Shown one piece after another: positions 37,476 to 48,810 of a stretch of 64,000 nt of DNA. A program made the translations under genes and the position numbers. A model generated the notes under the pieces. It worked only from the letters and a program-made list of their open reading frames with translations, was not told the DNA's origin and ran no database searches. Position 1 is the first letter of the stretch. The number at the start of each line of letters is the position of its first letter. Source of the stretch: Atherinomorus stipes (Eukaryota; Chordata; Actinopteri; Atheriniformes; Atherinidae); assembly GCA_023101725.1 (NCBI GenBank), contig JALJCO010001050.1, positions 1 through 64,000 of the forward strand. Reading direction: 5' to 3'.

Positions 37476-38704
37476 CGATCATATACTGGCTGCTACTATA
37501 TGATGGCTTCTCCACAACAGGATGGGCTACTCGACCACCTTCTCTGAACCTTTGGCAGCAAACCTCTCTCTCACCGGTTTAAGCTTGTTACATACTCCAC
37601 GAGAAGCAAGAACTTTGTTCGTGCCCTCGAGGTTGCAAGAACAAGAAAAAAGTTTGTTTTCTTCAAGTCAATGCATAATCCACAAGAAGCTCTGCAACTG
37701 GACGCGGGGGGTGGGGGGTGACAATAAACTTTGTCCGTGCCCGTGGCAGGACAGAGTTGTGCATGTGGTGGTGTCTGTGTATTTAAATACGTGTGTGGTT
37801 TACATTTTTGTACTTTCTCACTACCTCTATCAGCTGTTAATTAAAACTATCTGTTCAACATGGCATCCGTGGAAATGTGGAGGTGACATCTCTCTGTTCC
37901 AAGCGTCTCTGTTTAACACCGCCTGCCTCAAATGTCCGACCAATCACACAATACGTCTGGGAGCTCCGCGAGAAGAAAGTTATGCTAGAAAACAAGCCGC
38001 AAGCCGTCCTCAATCACGTCCGCGAGAACAAAATTACATCATTTTGTTCTCGTGGCCCTGAGAACTAGAAGTTCTAGAAGAGTGGAGTAACAGCAAAAGG
38101 AATAAATCCAAAAGTAAAATCATGTAGAAAATGTGAAAACCTTATTTTCTGGTGTAAAGACTGAAGCTAAAATCCAATGTTTTGTTCTTTCACTGCCACA
38201 ACTGCTTTTCATCCCAAGGAAAGAGAAGCCAAAGTGCAGGATTTAACCATCCCAGTTCATATGTGAAACAGACTGGAGGTGTCTGTGGCTGCTTGGTGGG
38301 AAGATTCCCGGTTGAATGGATCTGCAGACCTGCTCACAGCAAGAAGGCTGCCGATTTCTGTGGACTTCATGTTTTTTCTCTGCTGCATATTCTCGTTACG
38401 TGTTAAAGTTTTGCATGACATTTTGTGCATTTGCTACATTTTTCCAGCAACAAGATAAATCACTGCTTCATCCTGTCTGTGGTTTTAGTCTGAAACATTT
38501 AGACAGCAACAGCAAACTATCGACAGTTTGCATTCACTTGATGAAGTTTATGAGAAAAAAGTTACAACTTCTTCGTAAACGATCAAAGTTTTGCTCTATG
38601 AAAATTGAATTTTGTGTTAATGTCAATTCACAGCTAATATTATTCCACCCATCCATTTTCTTCCTCCAGGGTCGGCAACCAAAATAGGGACATCGGACTT
38701 TCAA
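37476..38704. other. Non-coding stretch with a 12-bp hairpin
   Basis: A perfect inverted pair CGAGAACAAAAT (38023-38034) and ATTTTGTTCTCG (38041-38052) has a 6-nt loop, and a weaker related sequence lies near 37597. The 179-residue plus-strand frame (37522-38061) crosses this hairpin and looks like chance, though it is unusually long for this A+T content. Confidence 0.45.
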
Positions 38705-39496
38705 TTAAAGACACACAACAGAACTTCTAGCAGTTTTCCCAATCGGCAGCTAAACTAGCATCCATCTTGTATCGTACCTGTACTGCGATTCACTCCAGCC
38801 AGTCAAAGACAGTCTTATCTTAAGTCTTGTTTCCTCTCTTTCTTCTCCTCTCTTCCTCCAGTAATGTTTCCTTGCATTTCTTTACCCAATCCGACATGAT
38901 GTGCGTTCAAAACACCCGCGGTGTTGATGCCTGGTTAACATCCGGTTGCTAGCAAGTGACGCGGTGCTGCAACCAATAATCGGCTACAACGTCACAGTCG
39001 CGTCCCGGATGGGAATCTTACGTACTGCTGTTTCTGAGCCCCGGGATGCCTCTGGGCAGTGACGGCTCAAAATTGCGCTTATATTTACTTCCATTGTCAT
39101 TTCATTAACATGCTGTGTTTGCAATTATTATTGAATGTCGTTTCTGTTTAAAAAAGCCTTCTGGTTGCCTGTTTCCAGCTGTATTTGTAGGCTAGAAGAG
39201 TGACTTGTGGTCCAGCGACAGGCTTTTCCGGTCCTTCTCATGAATATCTGTGACGCAAAAAATGAGGCGTCTCTGATTGGCTCCCTCCCATGAATGTATG
39301 AAGGAACCTTCTCCCCCCACTCTGTGTGTGTAACAGCACATGAACGAGTTTGTTCCGCCATGCTAGCAAACAGTTAGCTAACTTAGCTTCTCAAGTCCGC
39401 AGCTACAGTCGCGCCGTCTTCACCTCTAGTGCGGAAGGGAGGGTTAGTCAGAAATGCATATTTTTATGCTCTAAAAGTTACGTTGTGTGTCTTTAA
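38705..39496 (-). mobile_element. TTAA element, family G, copy 1
   Basis: TTAA-AGACACACAACAGAACTT at the left is inverted at the right as AAGTTACGTTGTGTGTCT-TTAA. The same ends occur at 47429-47904. The interior is CpG-rich (GCGGTGTTGATGCC, GACGCGGTGCTGCAACC). In reverse orientation to copy 2 it carries the fossil coding segment. TTAA target use fits piggyBac-like or Kolobok-like elements. Confidence 0.75.
38775..38897 (-). pseudogene. Fossil coding segment (copy b)
   Basis: From ATG at 38897-38895 the minus strand reads MSDWVKKCKETLLEEERRRK and then reaches a stop within 10 codons. It aligns by eye to the segment in copy 2 of family G (47690). Function unknown; probably the N-terminus of the protein of a mobile element. 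Confidence 0.55.
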
Positions 39497-42400
39497 CACT
39501 TCCATTTAGTTTGTTTTCTCCCCCTACTGTTCTTTATACATACTTTTCTGATTTGTGATTATATTTCTTCAATGAAATCTTTAACTTTACTGAATTTATC
39601 ATTCAACAAAGTTCAAACTAAAAAAGAAATAAAACAAATGTTTCCATTTCCCTAGCCACTTCTCCCAGTTTGCCTGGCTTCATCACCCAGTTTGATCCAG
39701 AGGCAGCAGAGCAGTGTGGAAGGTACCATCTCTGGTCTGACTCCTGCAGCAGGAGAAGAGATGTGATCCACTTCGCTGTGACTTGTTTTAGGAGGCAACA
39801 TGGAGTTCACGCCACTCACGTACCTATGTATATCGGTGCCAAGATGTAATGCTTTCTTTTTTTCTTACAACAAACTGTCAAATGAAGGCCCCAGCTTGTA
39901 ACCTGAGGCCCCACACAGCCTGTGTGATCTGTGTGTATCAACGGGCGGTGTCAATGATGATGCAAACAGCACAACCAGATGTCCAAAAATTACTTCTCCT
40001 TGCTGAGAAAATGTGATTTTCGGAGCAGCATATAGTTCTCACAAGTTTGGACGCCCTCTTGTGGCTGTTGACGGTAATGTTTACTCCTTGATCAATGTCA
40101 GTCAATGTCAATTAATGTTTAAAAACATGTTAAATTCTTTATGTTTATCAATATTAAAGTCGCAGGTCCAGCCAAACCATGAAAAAAGTGTGAATATGTT
40201 TTGGGGGGTTGGGGTCTCTCATTGAGTCTGCTTCTAGACATTAAATGTCTTTATATATTGTTATTTATGTAAATATGTAACTGTAAAATTTTGAGTTCAT
40301 ACACAAATGGCATGAAGTCTATGATGATAATAGTAATACAATTTTTATTATTATGATGATTATCATTAAATAATCATGATGCAGCTGATCATTTCAGGTT
40401 AGGTAACCTTGTATTAGGTAGGCTGTTATTTAGTTTCTGTTTTTTGGATGTTGAAAAGAATGAAGACAGCTGATGCTCTTCAGAGCTCTTTCGTCTGTTG
40501 ATTGCCCAAAGGAGGCAAATGTTGTTCAATTAGTTTACACTTGTATAGCTTCTGTTCAGGGTAAAGCTACATAAAAATGGGAAAATTTGATAACTTAAAT
40601 CTTTTCTTGGTAAAAAGTTTGAACTGTGGAGGATATTTCTGTCTTTAAACAACTCTGATGCCCAAAGTTGGTTTAATTATCTTTATGAAACCCAGTAAAC
40701 TTAAAAAAAAAACAGGACTGTGGATACAGTGTTTGCATTTTGTGAGAGGCTACCACCTTTTAACACACAGAGAAGCAAACCATTTAAATGCTGGCATCTA
40801 GAGTAGAAAATATTACGTTAAAGACAGGACAGAACAACATGACAGGAATTGACTTGCAGTATCTTAAGACACCACAAAGAGGCAGCATCCGCCTACGTAC
40901 AATCCCCCATGTGGCCCTGAAAGAGTCTGACACTGGGTGACATTGAATGGAAAACACAGCAGATGGGTTTAATGTTGCCTATATTTCCAAATCAATTCTG
41001 TCCTCCTGGACGATGAAGACAATGATGCCATCCTGCATGAACAGTGAATGGCCAGAAAAGGAGGCTGAAAAAGAAGAAGAGATGGAGAACTGTCTTTAAC
41101 GCCTTGAGCTGAGGCATCTCATTTCCTGTCAGGGGTGACGTAATGTATGGGAGAGTAGGTGTGAAAGCAGCAATAATGGAACAAACAGAGAGGTGGGGGT
41201 GGTTTGCTTCAGACCTGCACCTGTTTAAGGAAAAGGAATTAAGTGTCTTGTAGTAGTGCATGTACAGTATTTATATGCATGAATGGTGTTAATGTGTGGA
41301 GAGAACTTAGTAGAGAATTTTGACCCTCCTCCCTCATCGACCTATTTTGATGCCAGTTTGTCTGCCTCTGTGGCTTTGATACCTAATCAGCAGCTTCATA
41401 AAATCCCCTTCACAGACAAATCTCTCTGTCTGGACTTTTGCCTTCAAGCCAAATCACTTTTACAGTTGAACGATTGTTCTCTGCTTTGCCCAGATGCCCC
41501 GACAGCTGCCTGGTAGCCTCACCAACTACCCTCACTCTGGTTTTCTTTCATTTACAAAAATGCCATAACATGCAATTTAAATGATTGAAAATCATTTTTT
41601 TTAAAAACAGAGTTGCAGTGGTTCACTCGGTGTCACTTGACTGTATGTTTTTGTTTCTGGTTTTCATGGATTGGCAGTGACAGTGAGAGAAATGTGCCAT
41701 GTTTGGCTCTCAAGTACTGATTTTGATCTAAAGAATAAATGCCAGTCAGTGCAGGTGATTGGGAAGATAACTGATGGGTTCATTAACATTTTAGCCACAG
41801 GTTTTCCTCTGCTTCTGCTTTAGAAAGTAAATTACAGTTAAAAGACCAATAATCGATATTATCTAACTGGAGGGGATTAATCTGAGAGAGAGGGCGACAT
41901 AGATGAAGTAAAAATGAAGTATTGGGAAACACAAGAAAAAAGAAAAAGAAGAAGCATGAGTGACAACGCGGCTGTAAGAAAACAAACCCTCCCCCCCAAA
42001 CTATCCCATCTGTTTGGAGCCTGTTTTCAGTGGTAGAAGTAGCGGCGGGGGGGTTAACAAGGGTAAAGGTTAAAGGTGACAGACTGATCGATTAGCTTGA
42101 CGGAGAGCGTCAGACCCATATTTGAGATGCGTGCATGCCTCGCTTCACGACAACAGGGCACAATAGAGGCGAAGGCCGTCCTTCTGTTATCCTGCCAGAG
42201 CACGTCCCGCACGTTTCTGTGTTTTGCTCAGCGCCTCAAGTGGATGTGAGGCGTGCACGCTCTGCGCTGCTGGTTGTGTGTGGAAAGTTGACACAGTAAA
42301 CCAGTATGCAACTGTATAGTGGGAATGGGGTCAGTCTAAGAATAAATGCCATGTCATATTTTGCACTGTACAGAATGTGCAGATCATCAGAAACTATTTT

Positions 42401-44670
42401 CTGTGGTACTGTCAAGGTGCTTATGTCACTTTTTGAAAATGTTTTCAGATATAGTTAGACTGAAAACTGACATTTTCCCAAAAATGTGCAGGTTAAACCC
42501 TTTTCTTGACATTTCTGTTAATAATGTCAATTTGTAATATAAACTGCTTCAATATAAGACATGTAAGTTCAAGGTAAACTTAACAAACACTGAGGCAACT
42601 CAAAGTGCTATCACAGATGGTTAATATTTCTAAGAGAGTGAATTTTGGAGGTTAATGAACATCCCGAATGTTCTTTAGCAAATGCCAGACTGTTCTCTGG
42701 CATTTGCTTAGCTTGCTTTTCAAAGAACATCCAACTATGTTTTTCTTTTCCTCTCCAGAGAAGGCAGGAGTAATCCTGAGGCTCCGCAACACTCTGCAAC
42801 GCTCTGTTGACTTAACCCTGCCCAGAATAGCTCCACCAAATTAAACTGCTGTTTATGTTTTAGTACAGAGTTCTTGTGTGTCAGTGAGTTCAACACGGCA
42901 AGATGCTTTAGAGAAAAGAAGATAAAGCAGTGGGCGGGGGGATTTGGAGAAGGAGAGATGGGATCTCCAAGCAGAAATACACAGTGTAAACCAGCGTTTG
43001 GGCTCTGTTAACGCTGGAGTTTTGAAGGCTGAGCAAAGGCTCATAATGGCAAATAGCTTGTTTTTGGACGTTAATGACGCTTATCTAACCTGCAGGTCAC
43101 TCAGCTCCTCAAACATTACATCTACGGTTAGGACAGGCTAATCAAAACAAGGTCAGGTCAAGCAGGACAATTTACTCTGGGAAAAATTTGCCATCACGGT
43201 TTTATTAATTATGTTTTCATCAGAAAACTAATTTGACATTTTAGTTTTACCTTCCTTTTTGCCCATTAAGACTCCCTTTGAAGAACCCACCTCCGGAGAT
43301 GTATTGATCGCTCACACACATACAATTGCACGTAGCAGCCTTCGCAAACACCCTCACAATCAATGATTCCCATGGAAGAGAAAAGGATCCATTAGCTTTC
43401 TTGTATATGTGGAAAAGGGGAAAAAAGCAACAACGTAGAAGCAGCTTTGACATTTTGCTGTCACATATTCCACGGAAGGAAGAGCATTACTGAAACAAAG
43501 TGGTGGAGTGGAACCTTTTTGTCCTGTAAATGACTCCTTTGTTCACCGAGCGTCACTCATGTGTTGCTGAAATCTCTATTCAGAGCATGATAATGCTTGC
43601 GTCCTGTGCGTGTGCTTAGCTGATTATTGATGCTATCAACTGAGGAAAACTCACCATATGCTGTGAAGTATATTCCAGTCAACCTACCAGTCAGCTTGTT
43701 CTAAATTCCCCTATTTCTATTGAATGGTTTCGAGTAAACAGGCAACAAGTGTAGAATATGTGTGTTAACAAAGGATACAGGATGTATAGGAGCTGTATTG
43801 TTACAGCAGGATGCAGAGACAGATGGGTAGACAATGTTTTGCTGGGTGATGTGGGTCATGGAGCCTGGTTAGCATTTCCCCACAGCTATTAAGCAATGAC
43901 ACAGACCAAAAGATAAGATCTTACTTTTTATTCAACTCGTACAAAAGTGAATAACATGTAATCTGACTTTTCATTCATTTTCACCCAACAACCAAAAGGT
44001 AAGAAAAGTGACAGGAAAGGACGTTCCTGAAACCATGTCAGTTTATATATTTTATCAACTTAATTGCTACTCTGTTTTTTCGCATTTGTGACCAAAACTA
44101 CTTGGATAGGATAAAGATAATTGGTCTTCTGGGAACCAATCAGCCAGGGTGAGTCCAAACAAAGACTTCTTGTTCAGTCTGTAATTGTTTGATTAATTCT
44201 AAAAATCTAAAATGAAATAAGTAGATAATTAATTGCATCTTTTGTCCTCCACATAATATTTATTTGCCTTCAACCAAAGCCTGCCCATCCGTGGCTCTTC
44301 TGTTGGATACGGGCTCTAATTAACGACAAAAACAAGAAGCTTCTAGAGAGGATTCTTGCAGAATCAGATAGTTCAAAGCTGTTTGGTTTCCCCACAAAGT
44401 TTCCTCATACTGTATGTTGACATGGGACACATGCAGGGCTCTGAGAAATATTGTATCTGTGGTTTCTAGAAACCAATGCTGATATTCTGTAACAAACTAG
44501 CACTTCGGGCTTTGTGTGTATTAAATACAGCCCAGTTTCACCTGTAAACACTGTCTAGTAGTTAGTGAGGTGGTAATGTACCTTAAGGCTGTTGCTTCAT
44601 CTTGGACTGCATGTCTTTGGCAGAAAGAGCACTTGATGAATATAATATAATGTAGATTTTTGTATTGAAA
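39497..44670. other. Non-coding stretch, no gene seen
   Basis: Over 5 kb without a recognised exon or repeat border. Items noticed: a 13-bp hairpin at 42677-42708, a CTCF-like GCCCTCTTGTGGC at 40053-40065, and a short poly-C at 41992-41997. It could be intergenic or part of a large intron of a gene outside the window. Confidence 0.45.
42677..42708. other. Perfect 13-bp stem-loop
   Basis: AGCAAATGCCAGA (42677-42689) and TCTGGCATTTGCT (42696-42708) are exact inverted copies with a 6-nt loop. The stem is too short for a normal miRNA precursor and no family is recognised. Confidence 0.8.
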
Positions 44671-46310
44671 CTAAAGACTGTAAATAAGATGGACATAGTA
44701 TCCGGTTACGTCTGATTGGGGAAAGTGAAGCCGGGTGGGGTATCCCACCGTCGCCATCTTTCCGTGTCGTATGCAGTGTTGTATAAAGTACCCAAAAGCC
44801 ATACTTGAGTAAAAGTAAAAGTACCTTACTGGAAAATGACTCAAGTAAAAGTGAAAGTCGTCTGCTAGAATATTACTTGAGTAAAAGTAAAAAAGTAGCT
44901 AGTATTTACTGTACTTAAGTATCAAAAGTAAAAAGTACTGTTAATAAAACGCAATCAGAAATTTAAGTTTAACATTTTCCTTATTTGTCTAATTTAGTTT
45001 TTAAGTTTTAATTTCCAAAGTGTAAAGGAGCTTCAATACGTCCTTACATAAACCCAACCATATAGAAAAATACTGTACACACAAACACATCCTTACAGAC
45101 CTACATGCATGCCAACCAACATTCACACCCACGTGCATTCAATATAAAATCATTTCTAATGAACTCTTGGTGCTCGGAGGTGATGCAAACAAACAAAGAA
45201 CTTGATTGGTTGAACTTTAACATGACTACAGTGCGACAGCACATGAACTGTCCATCAGTCGTTACTGAACCATGAAAAACGTTTTGTTCAACCTCAAAGA
45301 AGTTGTTTCTCAAAATGGTGAGAACTCAGTCTCGTTCTTGGACTGAAGACCAGACCAGCGATGCTGAACAGCCGTTCACCTGCTGCTGAGGCAGGTAAAG
45401 GTGTGTTTAGCTTCAGAGACGGCTGCACACGGCTGTTATAGTGGCTACTAGTCCCACTACAACAAAACAAAGATTGTCCATTGGCTATTACGTTCCTTCT
45501 TATTTTGTAACGAGTAACTAAGATGCTCAGGTAAATGTAATGGAGTAAAAGTATTGATTTTTCTCGGAAAATGTAGTGAAGTAAAAGTAAAAGTAATCAG
45601 AAATAGAAGTAGTAAAGTAAAGTACAAATATAAAAAAATACTACTTAAGTAAAGTAACTAAGTATTTTTACTTAGTTACTATACAACACTGGTCGTATGT
45701 GTCGTCACTCCCGGAAAATACTAAAATGGCAAAGCGCGGCCGCAGGGCAAATGATTGACAGCCAACGTACTCTGGGCTAAATGCAAACGAGCTAACTTGA
45801 AACAAACAGGAGCTAACGAAGATTAGCCTCCCAAGTGGTGGGATAAATGTATATTTGCACTTGCTATTAGCTGATTAAGCTGACAAGCTGACCATTTTGC
45901 TACTCTGCTGCAGACTGAGACCTTACCAAGAGCAAACAAGGAGCTAAAGGTAAGCCACCGGTCGGCAGGCCGGCTTCCGGTCTGCCCCATGTCAGTCAAA
46001 AGGACACGCCCATAATTATGTGTAATTTCAAGATTAAATAATATTTAAATAGTTGAGTTATAAAAAAAATTCACCCCCCTCACAGTTGACATGAAGGTAA
46101 ACTTGACCTATTAAACCGAAAATGATTTTTTGAACCAGGCTATAAACATGTTTATTTCTGCTGTGAACTTGGCGTTTTTAACATGGCAGTCTATGGGGAT
46201 TTGCTCTATATTTGAGGCAGCCCCTAGTGGATCAAGAAAGAATTACAATTAAAAACTTCACTTCTTGGTTTCACACTTCTCCAGCGCAGTTTGCCCCTTG
46301 ATTGAAACAT
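44671..46310 (+). repeat. Repeat family I, copy 2, split by a hAT
   Basis: Starts near CTGTAAATAAGATGGACATA and ends after GGAGTCTATGGGGA-type sequence (here GCAGTCTATGGGGATTTGCT), CCCTAGTGGATCAAG and CTTCTTGG. This order is a well-known short teleost repeat. It aligns along most of its length with 46796-47379. The hAT at 44774-45691 interrupts it. Confidence 0.8.
44774..45691. mobile_element. hAT element, 918 bp, intact 8-bp duplication
   Basis: The ends CAGTGTTGTATAAAGTAC and GTTACTATACAACACTG are inverted. The flanks are the exact 8-bp duplication GTCGTATG (44766-44773 and 45692-45699). Interior: many AGTAAAAGTA words near both ends, a subterminal-repeat pattern typical of hAT elements. 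No transposase is present, so it is non-autonomous. Removing it and one duplication gives a sequence matching the uninterrupted repeat at about 46880-46900. Confidence 0.93.
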
Positions 46311-46795
46311 GTGCCCTATAACTGTTGAGCCTACCTGAGTGCCTTTAACTCCTAACCCTTACCATTCACAGTAGCAATAAAGAAACCAGAAAGAAGAGGA
46401 AAGTAGAAAATACAGTTTTGACATGAAAATGTGTCTATGAATCAGTGATTTCTTGTGCAACAGTGTTCAGTGTCACAACGTCGAGAGGATTCGCAACTCC
46501 TGCCATCCCCAACTTCTGCCAAGTCAGCATCTGTTACCAAAGACACACCAGTGAGATGAGGAAAGTCTTATCACAAGACATAGGATGTTGACATATTAGA
46601 ATTTAAGCCATATCTCTGTTCGGGACAGATGATGAACACATAGCACAATAATTCAAATTTCCTAGCCTTTTGTGTCAATGTAAAATATCTCATATGACAG
46701 ATTTCCCCCACCACTCTTGTTTAGATCCCTGCCATCAACTTTAAAAGCAGTTGTTTTCTTCAATAAATGCTGTAAAAACTATGGGTGCAACAAAA
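46311..46795. other. Short non-coding stretch between repeats
   Basis: Nothing recognised between family I copies 2 and 3. Confidence 0.45.
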
Positions 46796-47379
46796 ACTGT
46801 AAAAAATGGACGTAGTATCCTGTTACGTCTGAAGAGGGAAAAGTGAAGCCATTTGGGTGTTTCCCACCATCACCATCTTGCCATGTCGCATTTGTCGTCA
46901 ATCCCGGAAAATACTAAAACAGGCAAAGACAGGACCGCTCCAAGCCTGGGGGAAAATGATTGACAGCCAAGCTAATGCTAACTTAGCTAATCTGAAGTGA
47001 ACAAGAACGAACAAAGATGGGCAGTGTAAAGGTAAGACACGCTCAGACTTGTGTTAACCAGCTAAAACCACTGCTGTGCAACTCTGCTACAGAGGCCTTC
47101 CTGGAAGCAAGCAGGGAGCTAATTATTAGCCTCCACAGCTAAAATCGGCACGCGGTCTGCCTACTGTCAATCAAAGGACACGCCTCTAATTTTGTGTAAT
47201 TTCAAGAATATACAACATCTAAATGAGTTATTAAAGAATCCCCCCCACCATTGACATGAAGGTAAACTTTACCTATTAAACCTGAAACGATTTGAACCAG
47301 GATATAAACATGTTTATTTCTGCTGTAAACATGTTTATTTCTGTTGTGAAGTTGGTCTTTTTAACACGGGAGTCTATAG
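46796..47379 (+). repeat. Repeat family I, copy 3
   Basis: Begins ACTGTAAAAAATGGACGTAG and ends CGGGAGTCTATAG. It shares with copy 2 the words CCCGGAAAATACTAAAA, AATGATTGACAGCCAA and CATGAAGGTAAACTT. It gives the uninterrupted version of the site where the hAT inserted in copy 2. Confidence 0.8.
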
Positions 47380-47428
47380 ACTGATCCGACGAGCATGTTG
47401 TGTGTGGCGCCATCTTGCGGCGCTGCCA

Positions 47429-47904
47429 TTAAAGACATACAACGTAACTTTTAGACCTTAAAAATCTGTGTTTCTGACTCGTTTTGATGTCACACCAACA
47501 TTCATTAAGCGCATTTTCGAGCTGTCAGTGCCCAGAGCCGTCCCGGGGCTCAGAAACAGCACTATGTAAGATTCCCATCCGGGACGCGACCGTGACGTTG
47601 CAGCCAACTATTGGTTGCAGCACCGCGTCACTCACTAGCAACCGGATGTAAACCAGGTATCAACGTCGCGGCTGTTTTGAATGCGCATCATGTCGAATTC
47701 GGTAAAGAAACGCATGGAAACATCACCGGAGGAAGAGAGGAAAAGAAACAGAGGAAGGGACAGAACAAGAGTCAAGATAAGACTGTCTTTTACTGGCTGG
47801 AGTGAGCTTACAGTACAGGTACGAACAAGATGGATGCTAGTTTAGCCGCCGATAGGGGGCGCGTCACTTAGAAAACTGCTGAAAGTTCCGTTGTGTGTCT
47901 TTAA
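47429..47904 (+). mobile_element. TTAA element, family G, copy 2
   Basis: Ends TTAA-AGACATACAACGTAACTT and AGTTCCGTTGTGTGTCT-TTAA. The interior GGGAATCTTAC/CGGGACGCGAC-type sequence and GCAGCACCGCGTCACTC are the reverse complement of copy 1. It is shorter than copy 1 (476 against 792 bp), so internal parts differ. Confidence 0.75.
47690..47812 (+). pseudogene. Fossil coding segment (copy c), best preserved
   Basis: From ATG at 47690 the plus strand reads MSNSVKKRMETSPEEERKRN, then RGRDRTRVKIRLSFTGW without a stop for about 40 codons. It is strongly basic and charged. Five other segments in the window share its start and its TRVxIxLxFxGW stretch. I know of similar short predicted proteins scattered in fish genomes but cannot name the family. 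Confidence 0.55.
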
Positions 47905-48000
47905 GGTGGGCTCTAGTCCCAATTACCTCCTATCTCACAACATAGTTTTAAAACTATACATTGTTCCACTGTCTTATTTAATGTAGATTATTTAGCATAA

Positions 48001-48429
48001 TAGTGTTGCCTGAAGGGCAGAGGTTAAAAATCCAGCCATTTAACGGGTCCACACTGGACCCGCAGCTGAATTACAAGATCATGAACGGATCCACCGTGGA
48101 TCTGGGACGAAGGTGCAGCGACAGCTTGAGGTCCGCCTGCGCTCCGAAATTCCAATCAGAACGCAGATCAACCGCGGATCCGTCCCGCTGTGCAAGTGGA
48201 CTCCTATATGACTCCGGGAGGCGGATCCGGGGCGAATGTGACAATGCAGCTGCTGCGGATCTGCGGCGCTGTCCAATTGCTATCTGGGTATTACCACATA
48301 AAAGTTTTCCTCTGCTCTTCCAGATTTCCTCCATGTTGTTCAGAAAAAAGTCTGATTCTCATCTGTTCTAATTACACATGTACAGAAACGCCCCCGTTGC
48401 AATGGCGGACGGTCTTGTTGCAGCGTTTG
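48001..48429. repeat. CpG-rich segment with repeated CGGATC motifs
   Basis: CGGATC occurs at 48086, 48175, 48222 and 48256; at 48175 and 48222 it is the perfect palindrome CGGATCCG. The surrounding sequence is CpG-rich, unlike its neighbours. Overlapping frames on both strands (122, 87 and 165 residues) reflect the G+C content. Probably a fragment of a mobile element. Confidence 0.5.
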
Positions 48430-48560
48430 GCCGGATCAGTCCAAAGGGATTTGCTCTGTTTTGGAGACAGCCCCACGCAGGTGAAGAAAGAACTACAGTT
48501 TTTGAAGGTTCCTTCCGGGCTTCCCTTTTCTCCAGCGGACTTTGCCCCTCGGGGCTCAAT
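48430..48560 (+). repeat. Repeat family I, copy 4 (3' end)
   Basis: GGGATTTGCTCTGTTTTGG, then GAAGAAAGAACTACAG, CTTCCGGG and TTCTCCAGCGGACTTTGCCC follow the same order as the right end of the other family I copies. Confidence 0.7.
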
Positions 48561-48584
48561 AATACGAAAAATTCATTACACATG

Positions 48585-48810
48585 TAAACGCACAGTATGG
48601 AGGAATATTGCCAAGTTTTTGTGGACTTTTATGGACCTTTTTGGTTCAAGCGTCGGTGAACTCCATTATATGAAAGATGGGAGATAATGAAAACCTCCCC
48701 AATCTCTGGCTGCATTTGAGATAGTAAAAAAGTGCTCCACAGTCTTGCTCAGCATGAGGGTGAGTAGAAAATGAAGGCACATCATTCTGTGGGTGTACTA
48801 TTCCTTTACG
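48585..48810. repeat. Single arm of foldback element J
   Basis: From GTATGGAGGAATATTGCC to GGGTGTACTATTCCTTTA this matches the right arm of the palindrome at 52548-53250, including CATGAGGGTGAGTAGAAAAT and GAAGGCACATCA. Only one arm is present here. Confidence 0.8.

Noticed and set aside
37522..38061. 179-residue plus-strand frame
   Set aside because: No domain is recognised, it crosses a 12-bp hairpin, and it starts near the end of an inverted-repeat element; chance or transposon remnant is more likely.
42677..42708. miRNA gene
   Set aside because: The stem is only 13 bp and pairing does not extend far enough outward for a Drosha/Dicer substrate.
48003..48687. Frames of 122 and 165 residues on the plus strand
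   Set aside because: They run through the CGGATC cluster and two repeat copies (family I and foldback J); the products are repeat translations.
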